Translations under genes and position numbers: made by a program
Shown here: one piece after another, positions 29,295-37,760 of the stretch
Layout: each line of letters opens with the position of its first letter
Position numbering within the stretch: position 1 is the stretch's first letter
NCBI RefSeq assembly: GCF_014197915.1
Contig: NZ_JACIGK010000022.1
Span: 1-64,000 of the forward strand
Length of the DNA: 64,000 nucleotides
Reading direction: 5' to 3'
Origin: Roseospira visakhapatnamensis
GTDB taxonomy: Bacteria > Pseudomonadota > Alphaproteobacteria > Rhodospirillales > Rhodospirillaceae
Notes under the pieces: generated by a model
The model's database searches: none
Told to the model about the DNA's origin: nothing
The model's input: only the letters and a program-made list of their open reading frames with translations

Positions 29295-30074
29295 TCACCA
29301 GCGCATCTGCGGGGCAGATCCTGTCACATTCTCCAGCCACGCCAGCGCCTCGGCCACGGTGGCCACCACGGGCACGCCGGCCGGCCGGGGCGGGCGGTCG
29401 CGCATCACCACCCGCACCCCCAGCGCCCGGGCCGCCGTCAGCTTGGCGTCGGTGGCCGTGCCGCCGCTGTTCTTGCAGACGATGGCGTCGATGCCCCGCT
29501 CCCGCAGCAGCGCCGTTTCACCCTCCAGGGTGAAGGGGCCGCGCGCGAGCAACACCTCGGCCGCCGCGAAGGGCGGCATGGGATCCGGCGCCTCCACCGA
29601 GCGGATCAGAAACCACGTCCCGGGCAGCGCGGCGAAGGGCGCCAGGTCCTGGCGCCCCAGGGCCAGCAGCACGCGGCGCGCGTCCATGTCCCGAAGCTCC
29701 GCCACCGCGCCGTCCCAGTTCGTCACGCCCACCCAGCGGTCCCCGGGCACGGGCCGCCAGGCCGGCCGCTCCAGCCGCAGCAGAGGCACCCCGGCGGCGG
29801 CGCAGCCCTCGGCGGCGTTCCAGCCCATGCGCGCGGCGAAGGGGTGGGTGGCGTCGATCACCGCCGTGATGCCCGAGTCCGCCAGATAGCGCGCCAGCCC
29901 CTCGGCGCCGCCGAAGCCGCCCACCCGCATCTCTCCCGCCGGAGGGCGCGGCCGTCCCGTGCGCCCGGCCAGCGAGGAGACCGGCCGCCAGCGGGGATGG
30001 GCCGCCAGGGCCTCGGCCAGGGCATAACCCTCGGTGGTCCCGCCCAGAATCAGCACGGGCGCGCGGTCTGTCAT
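29295..30074 (-). CDS. cobK: Precorrin-6A reductase, CobK
   Basis: 259 residues. NADPH-dependent reduction of precorrin-6A to dihydroprecorrin-6A. Family segments: VLILGGTTEGYALAEAL at the start, AVIDATHPFAARM, LLRLERPAW, and ICKNSGG..TDAKLTAARALGVRVVMRDRP. The ATG at 30074 overlaps the stop of the Fe-S membrane subunit as ATGA; the open frame further upstream has no similarity. Third gene of the - strand cobZ-cobK unit. Confidence 0.92.
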   Translation of the reverse strand: MTDRAPVLILGGTTEGYALAEALAAHPRWRPVSSLAGRTGRPRPPAGEMRVGGFGGAEGLARYLADSGITAVIDATHPFAARMGWNAAEGCAAAGVPLLRLERPAWRPVPGDRWVGVTNWDGAVAELRDMDARRVLLALGRQDLAPFAALPGTWFLIRSVEAPDPMPPFAAAEVLLARGPFTLEGETALLRERGIDAIVCKNSGGTATDAKLTAARALGVRVVMRDRPPRPAGVPVVATVAEALAWLENVTGSAPQMRW

Positions 30075-31189
30075 GACTCCTCCCGATGTTGGGGTGTTCG
30101 CCGTTCGATCGCCGCGCGCAGGATCGCCAGGGCGCGAAACGGCGCGTGCATCAGGCGGCCGAGCGGCAGGGTGACGAACAGGGCCAGCACCGTCCCCAGG
30201 TGCAGGGCCAGCAGCATCCCCATGGCGGCAGTCCCACGCAGCAGAAGCAGAGCGAGGCCGCTGGCCGACGCCGCCGCCAGCAGGGCCAGCAACAGGGCGC
30301 CGTCGGCCCTGGTCTCCAGGGCCTGGGGGGCGGGATCGGCCCGCGCGCGCAACCCCGCCATGCCGGCCACGCCCGCCAGCAGGGACACGCCGCCCACGGT
30401 GCCCAGCAGCACCGGCGCGCTGAACCACGGATAAGGCGCCCTCATCCCCAGCAGATGATGCGCGATGGCCGCCGAGACCGTCGCCGCGACGGTCAACAGA
30501 AATCCATACAGGATCAGGTGGTGCATGCGCCGCCGCCAGGGCGAGAAGCGGTCGTCAAGATCGTTGCAGCCCACCCCGCCCCCGTCCAGGTGACGCAGCG
30601 CCAGCATATCGCCCAGGGCCCGGGGCAACGCCCGCAGGACCTGGCGGGGCGATCCACCACCAATGACCCGCCAGAAGCGAGCCATGGCCACGCCGACCCA
30701 GGCCAGCGGCGGCAGCAGCGCCAGCGCCGCCCCCCAGACCATCGGCCCGCGCGGGATCACCGCATGGAAGGCGCCGGGGCCGGGGTGAGGCGCAAACAGC
30801 ACCTCCCACGGAACCCATGCCAGCGTCACCACCGGCACCAGCAGCGTGCAGGCCAGGGCCAGAAGGGCGCCGCCCCCGGCTCCTCCCGGCCACGGGATCC
30901 CCGCCATCCGCCGCCAGGACAGCGCCCGCACCCGCGCCAGCGCCGCCGGCAGGGCGACGGCGAAGGCATGGGGCGGCCGGTACTGGCAGGCATACCAGCA
31001 GCCTCGGCAGTCGTGGCACAGGTTGGCCAGATACAGCAGGTCGGCGTCGGTCAGGGCGGGCCGGGCGTCGGCGGCGCGGAACACCGGGCAGTAGCCGTTG
31101 CAGTACTTGCACACCACGCAAACGGTCATCTGCCGCCGCGCCTCGTCCAAAAGGGCGCGATCATCCCGATCCTCACAGGTCAAGGGCAT
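30071..31189 (-). CDS. cobZ: Membrane Fe-S/haem subunit, CobZ C-terminal half (TcuB-like)
   Basis: 372 residues. Two cysteine clusters near the N-terminus, CVVCKYCNGYC and CHDCRGCWYAC, should bind two 4Fe-4S centres; then about six hydrophobic segments with several His residues in or near them (HHLILYG, AHHLLGM, LHLGTV), suitable for b-type haem. TcuB/CitB proteins have this layout; in Rhodobacter capsulatus the same module is the C-terminal half of CobZ, which makes precorrin-3B aerobically in place of CobG. Its start lies 17 bases inside the upstream flavoprotein gene. The cob neighbourhood favours CobZ over tricarballylate metabolism. Confidence 0.85.
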   Translation of the reverse strand: MPLTCEDRDDRALLDEARRQMTVCVVCKYCNGYCPVFRAADARPALTDADLLYLANLCHDCRGCWYACQYRPPHAFAVALPAALARVRALSWRRMAGIPWPGGAGGGALLALACTLLVPVVTLAWVPWEVLFAPHPGPGAFHAVIPRGPMVWGAALALLPPLAWVGVAMARFWRVIGGGSPRQVLRALPRALGDMLALRHLDGGGVGCNDLDDRFSPWRRRMHHLILYGFLLTVAATVSAAIAHHLLGMRAPYPWFSAPVLLGTVGGVSLLAGVAGMAGLRARADPAPQALETRADGALLLALLAAASASGLALLLLRGTAAMGMLLALHLGTVLALFVTLPLGRLMHAPFRALAILRAAIERRTPQHREES

Positions 31190-32468
31190 GACGCGCGGCC
31201 TCCTCTCCGGCCCGGCGCCCGAACACCGCGCTCACGGTCAACGCGGTGCCGGACAGATAGCGCCCGCCCAACAGGGCCGGCGCCATGATCATCCCGGCGG
31301 CGAACACGCCCGGCCATGGGCGCCCCCGTCCGTCCAGCACCCGGGCGCGGTCGTCCACCCGCACCCCCAGTCCGGTGAAGGTCAGGCCGGGCCGCAGGGA
31401 CAGCGTGAACCAGGGGGGGCCGCCACCGGGACCATGGCACGCCAGGGTCCCGGCCAGACGACCGGCATCGAGCCCGAGGCACGCCGCCAGCGCCAGCGTG
31501 TCCAACGTCCGAACCGGGGGATACACCCGGGGGCCGAGGCGCGCCAGCCCCGCCGCGTCCAGGATCACGTGCGCGATCTGGCCGGGAGCCTCGGCCACCA
31601 GCCGCCCCCAATTGGCATAGCGCGGCGAGCCCCTCTCCGCCGCCGGGTCCACCAGCGGCCGGCCGTCGCGGTCCAGCACCAGGCCGTCGGTCATGCCCTC
31701 GGCGCGGGTCACGATGCCGCCGTCATCAGCCGGGGACCGGGCGTCCACCGCCACCAGGTGACCCCGCGCCGCATCGCCGACCGGCATCGCCCCCTGATCC
31801 AGCAGCGCCCGCAGCAGGCGCCCGTCCGCATGGGGCGTGCCCCGGTTGACGAACCCGTCGGCGGCCGGCCCGAAGGTCTCACGAAGCCAGCCACGGTTGG
31901 CCTGGAAGCCGCCGGTGGCCACCACCACGGCGCCGGTCGCGATCCGCCGGGTCGCGCCGTCCCGGGTAATCGTGACGCCACCGCCGGGGTCCACGTCCGC
32001 CACCGTCACCCCATGACGCACCACGACCCCCAACCGCGCGGCGGTCCGAACCAGGGCGTTGACCATGGCCGTGCCGCCCCCCAGCAGGAACACCGTGCGC
32101 CGCGAATAGGGCAGCATGCCGCCCGCGCGCGGCTGAAAGGCCACGCCCTGGGCCGCCAGCCAGGCCGGCAGGTCCACCGAGTCCGCCACCAGCCGCGCCG
32201 CCAGGGCCTCGTCCAGGGTATCCCCGCCCACCCGGCGCAGGTCGGTCCGGAACTCGGCCTCGGGATAGGCGTCGGCGACCAGCGGGGACGGCCCGTCGTG
32301 GGCCACCCGCATGTTGCGGGCATGTCGGGTGTTCCCCCCCCGAAGCGCCTCCGGCGCCTGATCCAGCAGCCAGACCGACGCCCCCGCCCGCCGCGCGACG
32401 ATGGCCGCGCAGAGGGCGGCCAGGCCACCGCCGGCCACCAGCACCTCCGGTGGGCCGTCCGCCGTCAT
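31173..32468 (-). CDS. cobZ: Flavoprotein, CobZ N-terminal half (TcuA-like)
   Basis: 431 residues of the FAD-dependent fumarate reductase/TcuA type. FAD-binding VLVAGGGLAALCAAIVARRAGASVWLLDQAP at the start, GGTAMVNAL, VVVATGGFQAN, and at the end GVFAAGMIMAPALLGGRYLSGTALTVSAVFGRRAGEEA. With the following Fe-S/haem subunit it reconstitutes CobZ, which oxidises and contracts precorrin-3A to precorrin-3B. ATG 32468 gives the Rossmann motif at residue 9. First gene of the unit; divergent from the hook gene. Confidence 0.87.
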   Translation of the reverse strand: MTADGPPEVLVAGGGLAALCAAIVARRAGASVWLLDQAPEALRGGNTRHARNMRVAHDGPSPLVADAYPEAEFRTDLRRVGGDTLDEALAARLVADSVDLPAWLAAQGVAFQPRAGGMLPYSRRTVFLLGGGTAMVNALVRTAARLGVVVRHGVTVADVDPGGGVTITRDGATRRIATGAVVVATGGFQANRGWLRETFGPAADGFVNRGTPHADGRLLRALLDQGAMPVGDAARGHLVAVDARSPADDGGIVTRAEGMTDGLVLDRDGRPLVDPAAERGSPRYANWGRLVAEAPGQIAHVILDAAGLARLGPRVYPPVRTLDTLALAACLGLDAGRLAGTLACHGPGGGPPWFTLSLRPGLTFTGLGVRVDDRARVLDGRGRPWPGVFAAGMIMAPALLGGRYLSGTALTVSAVFGRRAGEEAARHALDL

Positions 32469-32602
32469 GGACGCGTGGTCCCGGCAAACCCGGCGCCGCG
32501 CCCCAGCGCCACGCGGCAACTCCTGCCGGGCAAGGAGCGTCGCCCCGCATCACCGGGTCCGCCAACACCCTGAACGGCAAGGCCTTGACGACCCGTCCGC
32601 GC

Positions 32603-32617
32603 TGGCACGGGGTGTGC
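32603..32617 (+). promoter_or_regulatory. Sigma-54 (-24/-12) promoter of flgE
   Basis: TGGCACGGGGTGTGC has GG and GC separated by exactly ten bases and differs from TGGCACGNNNNTTGC at one fixed position. The predicted start of transcription, near 32629, would leave a leader of about 38 bases before the flgE ATG. Sigma-54 control of hook genes is well known in several flagellated bacteria. Confidence 0.75.
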
Positions 32618-32666
32618 TTCTCCGACAGGTGGTGTGGTCTGTCCCGAGCCCAGTCGGAGCCTCGAC

Positions 32667-33914
32667 ATGAGCGTGTTCGCCTCCCTGCATACCTCGTCCC
32701 AGGCCATGATGACGCAATCCCACGTGATGGAGCGCATCAGCGGCAACGTGGCCAACATCAATACCACGGGCTACAAGAGCTTCAACGCGCACCTCCAGGA
32801 TTCGGTCAACCACATCAACACCAAGGGGACGTTCCTGACGGTGGACGCCGTGGACGTGCGCCAGGCCGACAAGCAGGGCATCATCCAGTCCACCGGGCGC
32901 GACCTGGACGTGGCCATCAACGGCCAGGGGTTCTTCATCACCAATCCGGCCTTCGATGGCACCGGCACCCAGCACTTCACGCGCAACGGCTCGACCGGCA
33001 TGCGGGTGGCCGACGACGGCAACGCCTACCTGACCACCCTGGACGGCCAGTACTTCATGGGATGGTCCGCCGACGCCACCGACGCCGACGGCACCATCGA
33101 CACCACCCAGCCGCTGGCCCCCATCCAGGTCAACAGCGCGGACAGCCTGCCGGGCGCCGCCACGACGGCCATCACCTACGCGGCCAACGTGGATGCCGGC
33201 AGCACCACGGGGCACACCTTCGAAAGCCGCGTATGGTCCAACCCGGACGAGACCGGGAAGAACGATCCCTATGCCCTGGTCATGACCTGGCAGCCGAGGT
33301 CCGACGAACTCAACACCTGGACCGTGAGCTACAGCGTCCGCGATCCGCTCGGCGCCACCACCACGCTGGCCGACACCACCACGGTGGCCTTCGGCGGGAC
33401 CGGCCGCTACCTCACCCCGACCGAGGACATCACGGTGACCGTGCCCTTCGCCGACGGCACCGACACCACCGTCACCCTGGACCTGACGGGCATGACCCAG
33501 TACGGCGACACCGGCTTCCAGGAGCACTACCAGGACGCCAACGGCTATCCCGACGGGACCCTGGCGGGGGTTTCGTTCGACGTGTTCGGGCAGTTGACCG
33601 CGCGATACAGCAATGGCGAGGCCCGCGTGCTGTCACAACTGGCGCTCGCCGACTTCCCCGCGCCGCAAAACCTGCTGGATGCCGGGTCGACCATGTTCAC
33701 CTACAGGGTGGAGGCCGGCGAGCCCGATATCTTCGCGGTCACGAACACACTGGCGCGCACGGCCATCATTCCGGGATCCCTGGAAGGCTCGACCGTCGAT
33801 CTGGCCCAGGAATTCACCACCATGATCACCACCCAGAAGGCCTATTCGTCCTCGGCCACGGTCTACCGCAGCAGCGACGAGATGATCCGCACCGCGACAG
33901 ACCTGAAGCAGTAG
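32667..33914 (+). CDS. flgE: Flagellar hook protein FlgE
   Basis: 415 residues of the FlgE/F/G axial family. N-terminal MSVFASLHTSSQAMMTQSHVMERISGNVANINTTGYK and C-terminal EFTTMITTQKAYSSSATVYRSSDEMIRTATDLKQ are the helical D0 ends; the middle is the exposed hook domain (GQGFFITNP; TRNGS). ATG 32667 is chosen because the family start MSVF follows it; a GTG eleven codons upstream lies almost at the promoter. No other flagellar gene is in the window, so this is an isolated copy, possibly the only flgE or a second one. Confidence 0.92.
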   Translation: MSVFASLHTSSQAMMTQSHVMERISGNVANINTTGYKSFNAHLQDSVNHINTKGTFLTVDAVDVRQADKQGIIQSTGRDLDVAINGQGFFITNPAFDGTGTQHFTRNGSTGMRVADDGNAYLTTLDGQYFMGWSADATDADGTIDTTQPLAPIQVNSADSLPGAATTAITYAANVDAGSTTGHTFESRVWSNPDETGKNDPYALVMTWQPRSDELNTWTVSYSVRDPLGATTTLADTTTVAFGGTGRYLTPTEDITVTVPFADGTDTTVTLDLTGMTQYGDTGFQEHYQDANGYPDGTLAGVSFDVFGQLTARYSNGEARVLSQLALADFPAPQNLLDAGSTMFTYRVEAGEPDIFAVTNTLARTAIIPGSLEGSTVDLAQEFTTMITTQKAYSSSATVYRSSDEMIRTATDLKQ

Positions 33915-33931
33915 GCGGCCCCGACCGCCCC

Positions 33932-35128
33932 CTACCCCGCCAGCAGCCGCCCCGTCACCGCGTTGAGGCAAAGGCGCCCGGCCGGCGTGGTCGCCAGCCG
34001 CCGGCCATCCCAGGTCACCAGGTCCAGATCGGCCAACGCGGCCAGCGCCTTGCCATCCACCACGTCGGTGAGCGGCATCCCCGACAGCCGCGCGAACCGC
34101 GTGGCGTCTATCCCCTCGGTCAGGCGCAGCCCCACCAGCACCCGCTCCACGGCGCGCTCGGCCGGCGTCAGGGCCGCCCGCTCCGCCACCCCGTGGCCGT
34201 CGCGGGCCACCCGGTCCAGCCAGGCGCCGGGGTGGGAGATGCAGCGCGTCGCCACGCCCCCCATCCGTCCATGCGCGCCCGGACCGATGCCGATGTAATC
34301 GCCACCCCGCCAGATGTCCCGGTTGTGCCGGCATTCAACCCCGGACCGGGCGTGGTTCGACACCTCGTAGGCCGGCATCCCGGCGGCGGCGGTCAGATCC
34401 TGAGTCACCTCGAACAGGTCCGCCGCCCAGTCTTCCCGGATGTCCTCGTCCGGCAAGGACAGCAGCCCGGCCCGGGCGCGGCCGAAGAAGGCGGTGCCGC
34501 GCTCGATGGTCAACTGGTAGAGCGACAGGTGCTCGGTCCCCAGCGCCAGCGCCTCCCGCAGCGACGCCGTCCAGTCCTCCCGGGTCTGCCCGGGCGCGGC
34601 GTAGATCAGATCGATGGACACGCGCGGAAAGGTGGCTTGGGCCAGGTCCAGCGCCGCCAGCGCCTCGGACCGGTCGTGACGGCGCCCCAGGACGGCGAGG
34701 ATCGCGTCGTCCAGCGCCTGCACCCCCAGGGACAACCGGGTCACCCCGGCGGCGCGCACCCCGGCGAAGCGCGCCCGGTCCACGGCGCCCGGGTTGGCCT
34801 CCAGGGTGACCTCCAGGTCGGGGGCCAGGGGAAACAGGCGGGCGGCGGCGTCCAGCACGGCGCCGACGATGGCCGGGTCCATCAGCGAGGGTGTGCCGCC
34901 GCCAAAGAACACGCTGGCCAGAGACGCGCGCGGCCGCCCGTTCGCGACGGACTCCATCTCGCGGACATAGGCGCGTGCCCAGACGTCAGGGTCCGGATCC
35001 CGAAGGACATGGCTGTTGAAATCACAGTACGGACACTTGGACAGGCACCAGGGCCAGTGCACATACAGGCCAAGGTCCGGGTCGCCGGCCGATCCGTCGA
35101 CGGTCGGCGCGAACCCCGGCCTCGTCAC
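33932..35128 (-). CDS. hemW: Radical SAM protein HemW (coproporphyrinogen oxidase-like)
   Basis: 398 residues. The radical-SAM cluster motif CLSKCPYCDF (CxxxCxxC) is at about residue 27, followed by FFGGGTPSLM and LSLGVQALDD. HemW proteins bind haem and act in haem delivery rather than as true coproporphyrinogen oxidases; they lack the extra residues of HemN. The GTG start at 35128 forms a GTGA overlap with the ubiB stop and gives YVHWPWC shortly after; the longer frame upstream runs inside ubiB. Ends 17 bases from the convergent flgE. Confidence 0.9.
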   Translation of the reverse strand: MTRPGFAPTVDGSAGDPDLGLYVHWPWCLSKCPYCDFNSHVLRDPDPDVWARAYVREMESVANGRPRASLASVFFGGGTPSLMDPAIVGAVLDAAARLFPLAPDLEVTLEANPGAVDRARFAGVRAAGVTRLSLGVQALDDAILAVLGRRHDRSEALAALDLAQATFPRVSIDLIYAAPGQTREDWTASLREALALGTEHLSLYQLTIERGTAFFGRARAGLLSLPDEDIREDWAADLFEVTQDLTAAAGMPAYEVSNHARSGVECRHNRDIWRGGDYIGIGPGAHGRMGGVATRCISHPGAWLDRVARDGHGVAERAALTPAERAVERVLVGLRLTEGIDATRFARLSGMPLTDVVDGKALAALADLDLVTWDGRRLATTPAGRLCLNAVTGRLLAG

Positions 35129-36696
35129 CACCCGACCGTCAACTGAACGGCCAGCAAGGTCCCCAGCACCGCCACCAGCATCCACGGCAGGATCATCAGC
35201 ATCGCGTTGGAGCGCTTCGGCCGCATGGCCTTGACCGTTTCCGGATGCAGGCGCAGGCCGTCGGCGCTGAGCAACGCGGCGGCGCGGTCCGCATGGGCCA
35301 GGATGCGCGGCAGGCGCTCGGCGGTACTCTGCAGGGTGTCCATGCCGTCCCGCAGGCGGCCCATGGGTCCCATGGTCTCGGCCATCCAGGACTCGATCAG
35401 CGGCTGCGCCAGTTCCCACATGTTCACGTCGGGCGCCACGCGGCGGCCCACGCCCTCGGTCACCAGCATGCTCTTCTGCAGCATGAGCAGCGACGGCTGG
35501 GCCTCCATGTGGAAGGTCTCGGTCACCTGGAAGAGTTGGGCCAGCAGGCGGGCGATGGAGATTTCGGCGAGCGGCTTGCCCATGATCGGCTCGGCGATGG
35601 AGCGGCTGGCCTGGGTGAACGCCTCCACCGACTGGTCGGCGGGGACCCAGCCGGCCACGAAATGCGCCTCGGCCACGCGCCGGTAGTCGGCGGTCAGGAA
35701 CCCCAGCAGCATTTGCCCCAGGGTGCGCCGGGTGGACGGGTCGATACGGCCCATGATGCCGAAGTCCACGGCGACGACGGTGCCGTCCGGCTCCACGAAC
35801 AGGTTGCCCGGGTGCATGTCGGCGTGAAAGAAGCCGTCTCGGAAGACCATGTTGAAGAAGGCATTGGAGGCGCGGCGAATGACCTCCAGCGGGTCCAGGC
35901 CGGCGGCGACCAGGTGGTCCACCTCGTCCACCGGCAGGCCGACGATGCGCTCCTGCGTCATCACCCGCTGGGCGGTGCGGGTCCAGTCCACATCGGGCAC
36001 GCGGAAGGTCTCGTCGCCGGCGAAGTTCTCGGCCATCTCGCAGGCGGCGGCGGCCTCGAAACGCAGGTCCATTTCCATGTGCACCGACGCCTCGAAGGTG
36101 CGCACGGTCTCGGAGGGCTTCAGGCGCCGCAACGCCGGCTGGGTGGCCTCCATCACCTCCGCCAGCCAGTCCATCAGCGCCAGGTCGCGCCGGAACGCCT
36201 CGTCCACGCCCGGACGCAACACCTTGACCGCCACCTTGCGGCCCTCGGGGTAGCTGTCCTCGGGATGCGTGATGGCGAAGTGCACCTGGGCGATGGAGGC
36301 CGCGGCCACCGGCTCCGGCTCGAAGGTGAGGAACACCGCCTCAAGCGGGCGATCCAGTTCGGACTCGACGATGCGCCGCACCTCGTCGAAGGAAAACGGC
36401 GGCAACTGGTCCTGAAGCTCGGTCAGGTCGGTGGCGACCTCCTCGCCCAGCAGGTCGGTGCGAATGGACAGGGCCTGCCCGACCTTGATCGCCGTCGGTC
36501 CCAGTTCGGTGAGCGCGCGGGCCAGTCGCTGACCCGGTCGTCCGGGCGCGTCCCGGCGCGACACCAGCCGCGCGGCCGCCACCACCGGCGCCGCCACGCC
36601 CACCCTGTCCAGCAGGAACAGGGCATCGTGACGGGCCATGACGCGGGCGATCACCCACAGCCGGGAGAGATTGCGAAAGAGACGGGGTGTCATCAC
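35125..36696 (-). CDS. ubiB: Ubiquinone biosynthesis kinase-like protein UbiB
   Basis: 523 residues of the ABC1/ADCK/UbiB family needed for ubiquinone synthesis, probably as an ATPase that helps extract intermediates from the membrane. The family-specific KxGQ motif is in TAIKVGQALSIRTDLL (about residue 71); VAVKVLRPGV carries the ATP-binding Lys, HADMHPGNLFV the catalytic loop and VDFGIMG the metal-binding DFG. A hydrophobic C-terminal anchor (LMILPWMLVAVLGTLLAVQL) completes it. Lies 99 bases after ubiE and overlaps hemW. Confidence 0.95.
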   Translation of the reverse strand: MMTPRLFRNLSRLWVIARVMARHDALFLLDRVGVAAPVVAAARLVSRRDAPGRPGQRLARALTELGPTAIKVGQALSIRTDLLGEEVATDLTELQDQLPPFSFDEVRRIVESELDRPLEAVFLTFEPEPVAAASIAQVHFAITHPEDSYPEGRKVAVKVLRPGVDEAFRRDLALMDWLAEVMEATQPALRRLKPSETVRTFEASVHMEMDLRFEAAAACEMAENFAGDETFRVPDVDWTRTAQRVMTQERIVGLPVDEVDHLVAAGLDPLEVIRRASNAFFNMVFRDGFFHADMHPGNLFVEPDGTVVAVDFGIMGRIDPSTRRTLGQMLLGFLTADYRRVAEAHFVAGWVPADQSVEAFTQASRSIAEPIMGKPLAEISIARLLAQLFQVTETFHMEAQPSLLMLQKSMLVTEGVGRRVAPDVNMWELAQPLIESWMAETMGPMGRLRDGMDTLQSTAERLPRILAHADRAAALLSADGLRLHPETVKAMRPKRSNAMLMILPWMLVAVLGTLLAVQLTVGW

Positions 36697-36795
36697 CGGA
36701 GCGTGGATCCTGCCGCATGCGACGGGCGGTCGTAAGTCATGACCGGGGTCCTGGACGGAAGCAAGGCCGGCGCGCCCGGCCGGCCGGAAAGCGGA

Positions 36796-37689
36796 TCACA
36801 GGCGCCAGCCCGAGTGGATGGCGGCGATACCGCCGGACAGGTTGCGGTGGCGCGGGCGCCGCAGCCCGGCCGCCGCCATGCGCCGGCACAACTCCTGCTG
36901 CGGCGGGAACCGGCGAATGCTCTCGGCCAGATACTGGTACGCCTCTTTGTTTCCGGCCACGAAGCGGCCCAGGTTGGGCAGCACCGAGAACGAATAGGTA
37001 TCATACAGCTTGTCCAGCACCGGCATGACCACCGTGCTGAACTCCAGGCAGAAGAAGCGCCCCCCCGGCTTCAGCACCCGGCGCGCCTCGGCCAGGGCGG
37101 CGTCGATGTTGGTCACGTTCCGCAGGCAGAAGGCGATGGTGTAGACGTCGACGCTGGCGTCGGCCACCGGCAGGGTCTCGGCATCGCCCACCAGCCACTC
37201 CAGGCCCTCGACGAGCCCCCGGTTCATGGCCCGGTCGCGGCCCACGGTGATCATCTCGGCGTTGATGTCGCAGACCATCACCCGGCCCCCGCCCGGCGGC
37301 CCGGCCAGGGCATGGGCCGCGTCGTCCTGGTCCGGCCGGTCCGATCCGGTGTCGTCCAGCGGCGCGGCGCGGCGGGCATCGGCGCGGGCGCGGCGCTCCA
37401 TGCGCTCCAGGATGCGGAAGGCGATGTCGCCGGTGCCCCCGCCCACGTCCAGGCAGGTCATACCCGGACGCGGCGCCACCTGGGCCACGAACGAGTCCTT
37501 CCAGAGACGATGAACGCCACCGCTCATCAGGTCATTCATGAGGTCATAGCGGCCGGCGACGGAGTCGAACACGTCGCGCACGAGCCCCGCCTTTTCGGCG
37601 CGGCCCACGGTACGATACCCGAAATGGGTGGTGTCCGGACCGGCCTGGGAAGCGCCGGCGGCGGAGCGGTCGGAGGTCTGCTGCGTCAT
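36796..37689 (-). CDS. ubiE: Ubiquinone/menaquinone C-methyltransferase UbiE
   Basis: 297 residues. UbiE signatures are clear: VFDSVAGRYDLMNDLMSGGVHRLWKD, motif I CLDVGGGTGDIAFR, and LRNVTNIDAALAEARRVLKPGGRFFCLEFS. It methylates the quinone ring. About 35 extra residues rich in Arg, Asp and Pro (near 100-135) separate motif I from the next strand (MVCDINAEM), making it longer than the usual 250 or so. ATG 37689 is preferred to the in-frame GTG three codons earlier because the AAGG ribosome site overlaps that GTG. Upstream of ubiB, a common alphaproteobacterial order. Confidence 0.95.
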   Translation of the reverse strand: MTQQTSDRSAAGASQAGPDTTHFGYRTVGRAEKAGLVRDVFDSVAGRYDLMNDLMSGGVHRLWKDSFVAQVAPRPGMTCLDVGGGTGDIAFRILERMERRARADARRAAPLDDTGSDRPDQDDAAHALAGPPGGGRVMVCDINAEMITVGRDRAMNRGLVEGLEWLVGDAETLPVADASVDVYTIAFCLRNVTNIDAALAEARRVLKPGGRFFCLEFSTVVMPVLDKLYDTYSFSVLPNLGRFVAGNKEAYQYLAESIRRFPPQQELCRRMAAAGLRRPRHRNLSGGIAAIHSGWRL

Positions 37690-37760
37690 GGCGCGCACCT
37701 TACCGGAACACGGTGGGGGGGGCTAGACGGATCTTGCGGGCCACGCGGCGCTGGGCCGGG

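Noticed and set aside
31173-32468. Tricarballylate dehydrogenase TcuA as the identity of the flavoprotein
   Set aside because: The fold fits, but the coupled membrane partner and cobK downstream, with no cobG in the window, make the CobZ role more likely.
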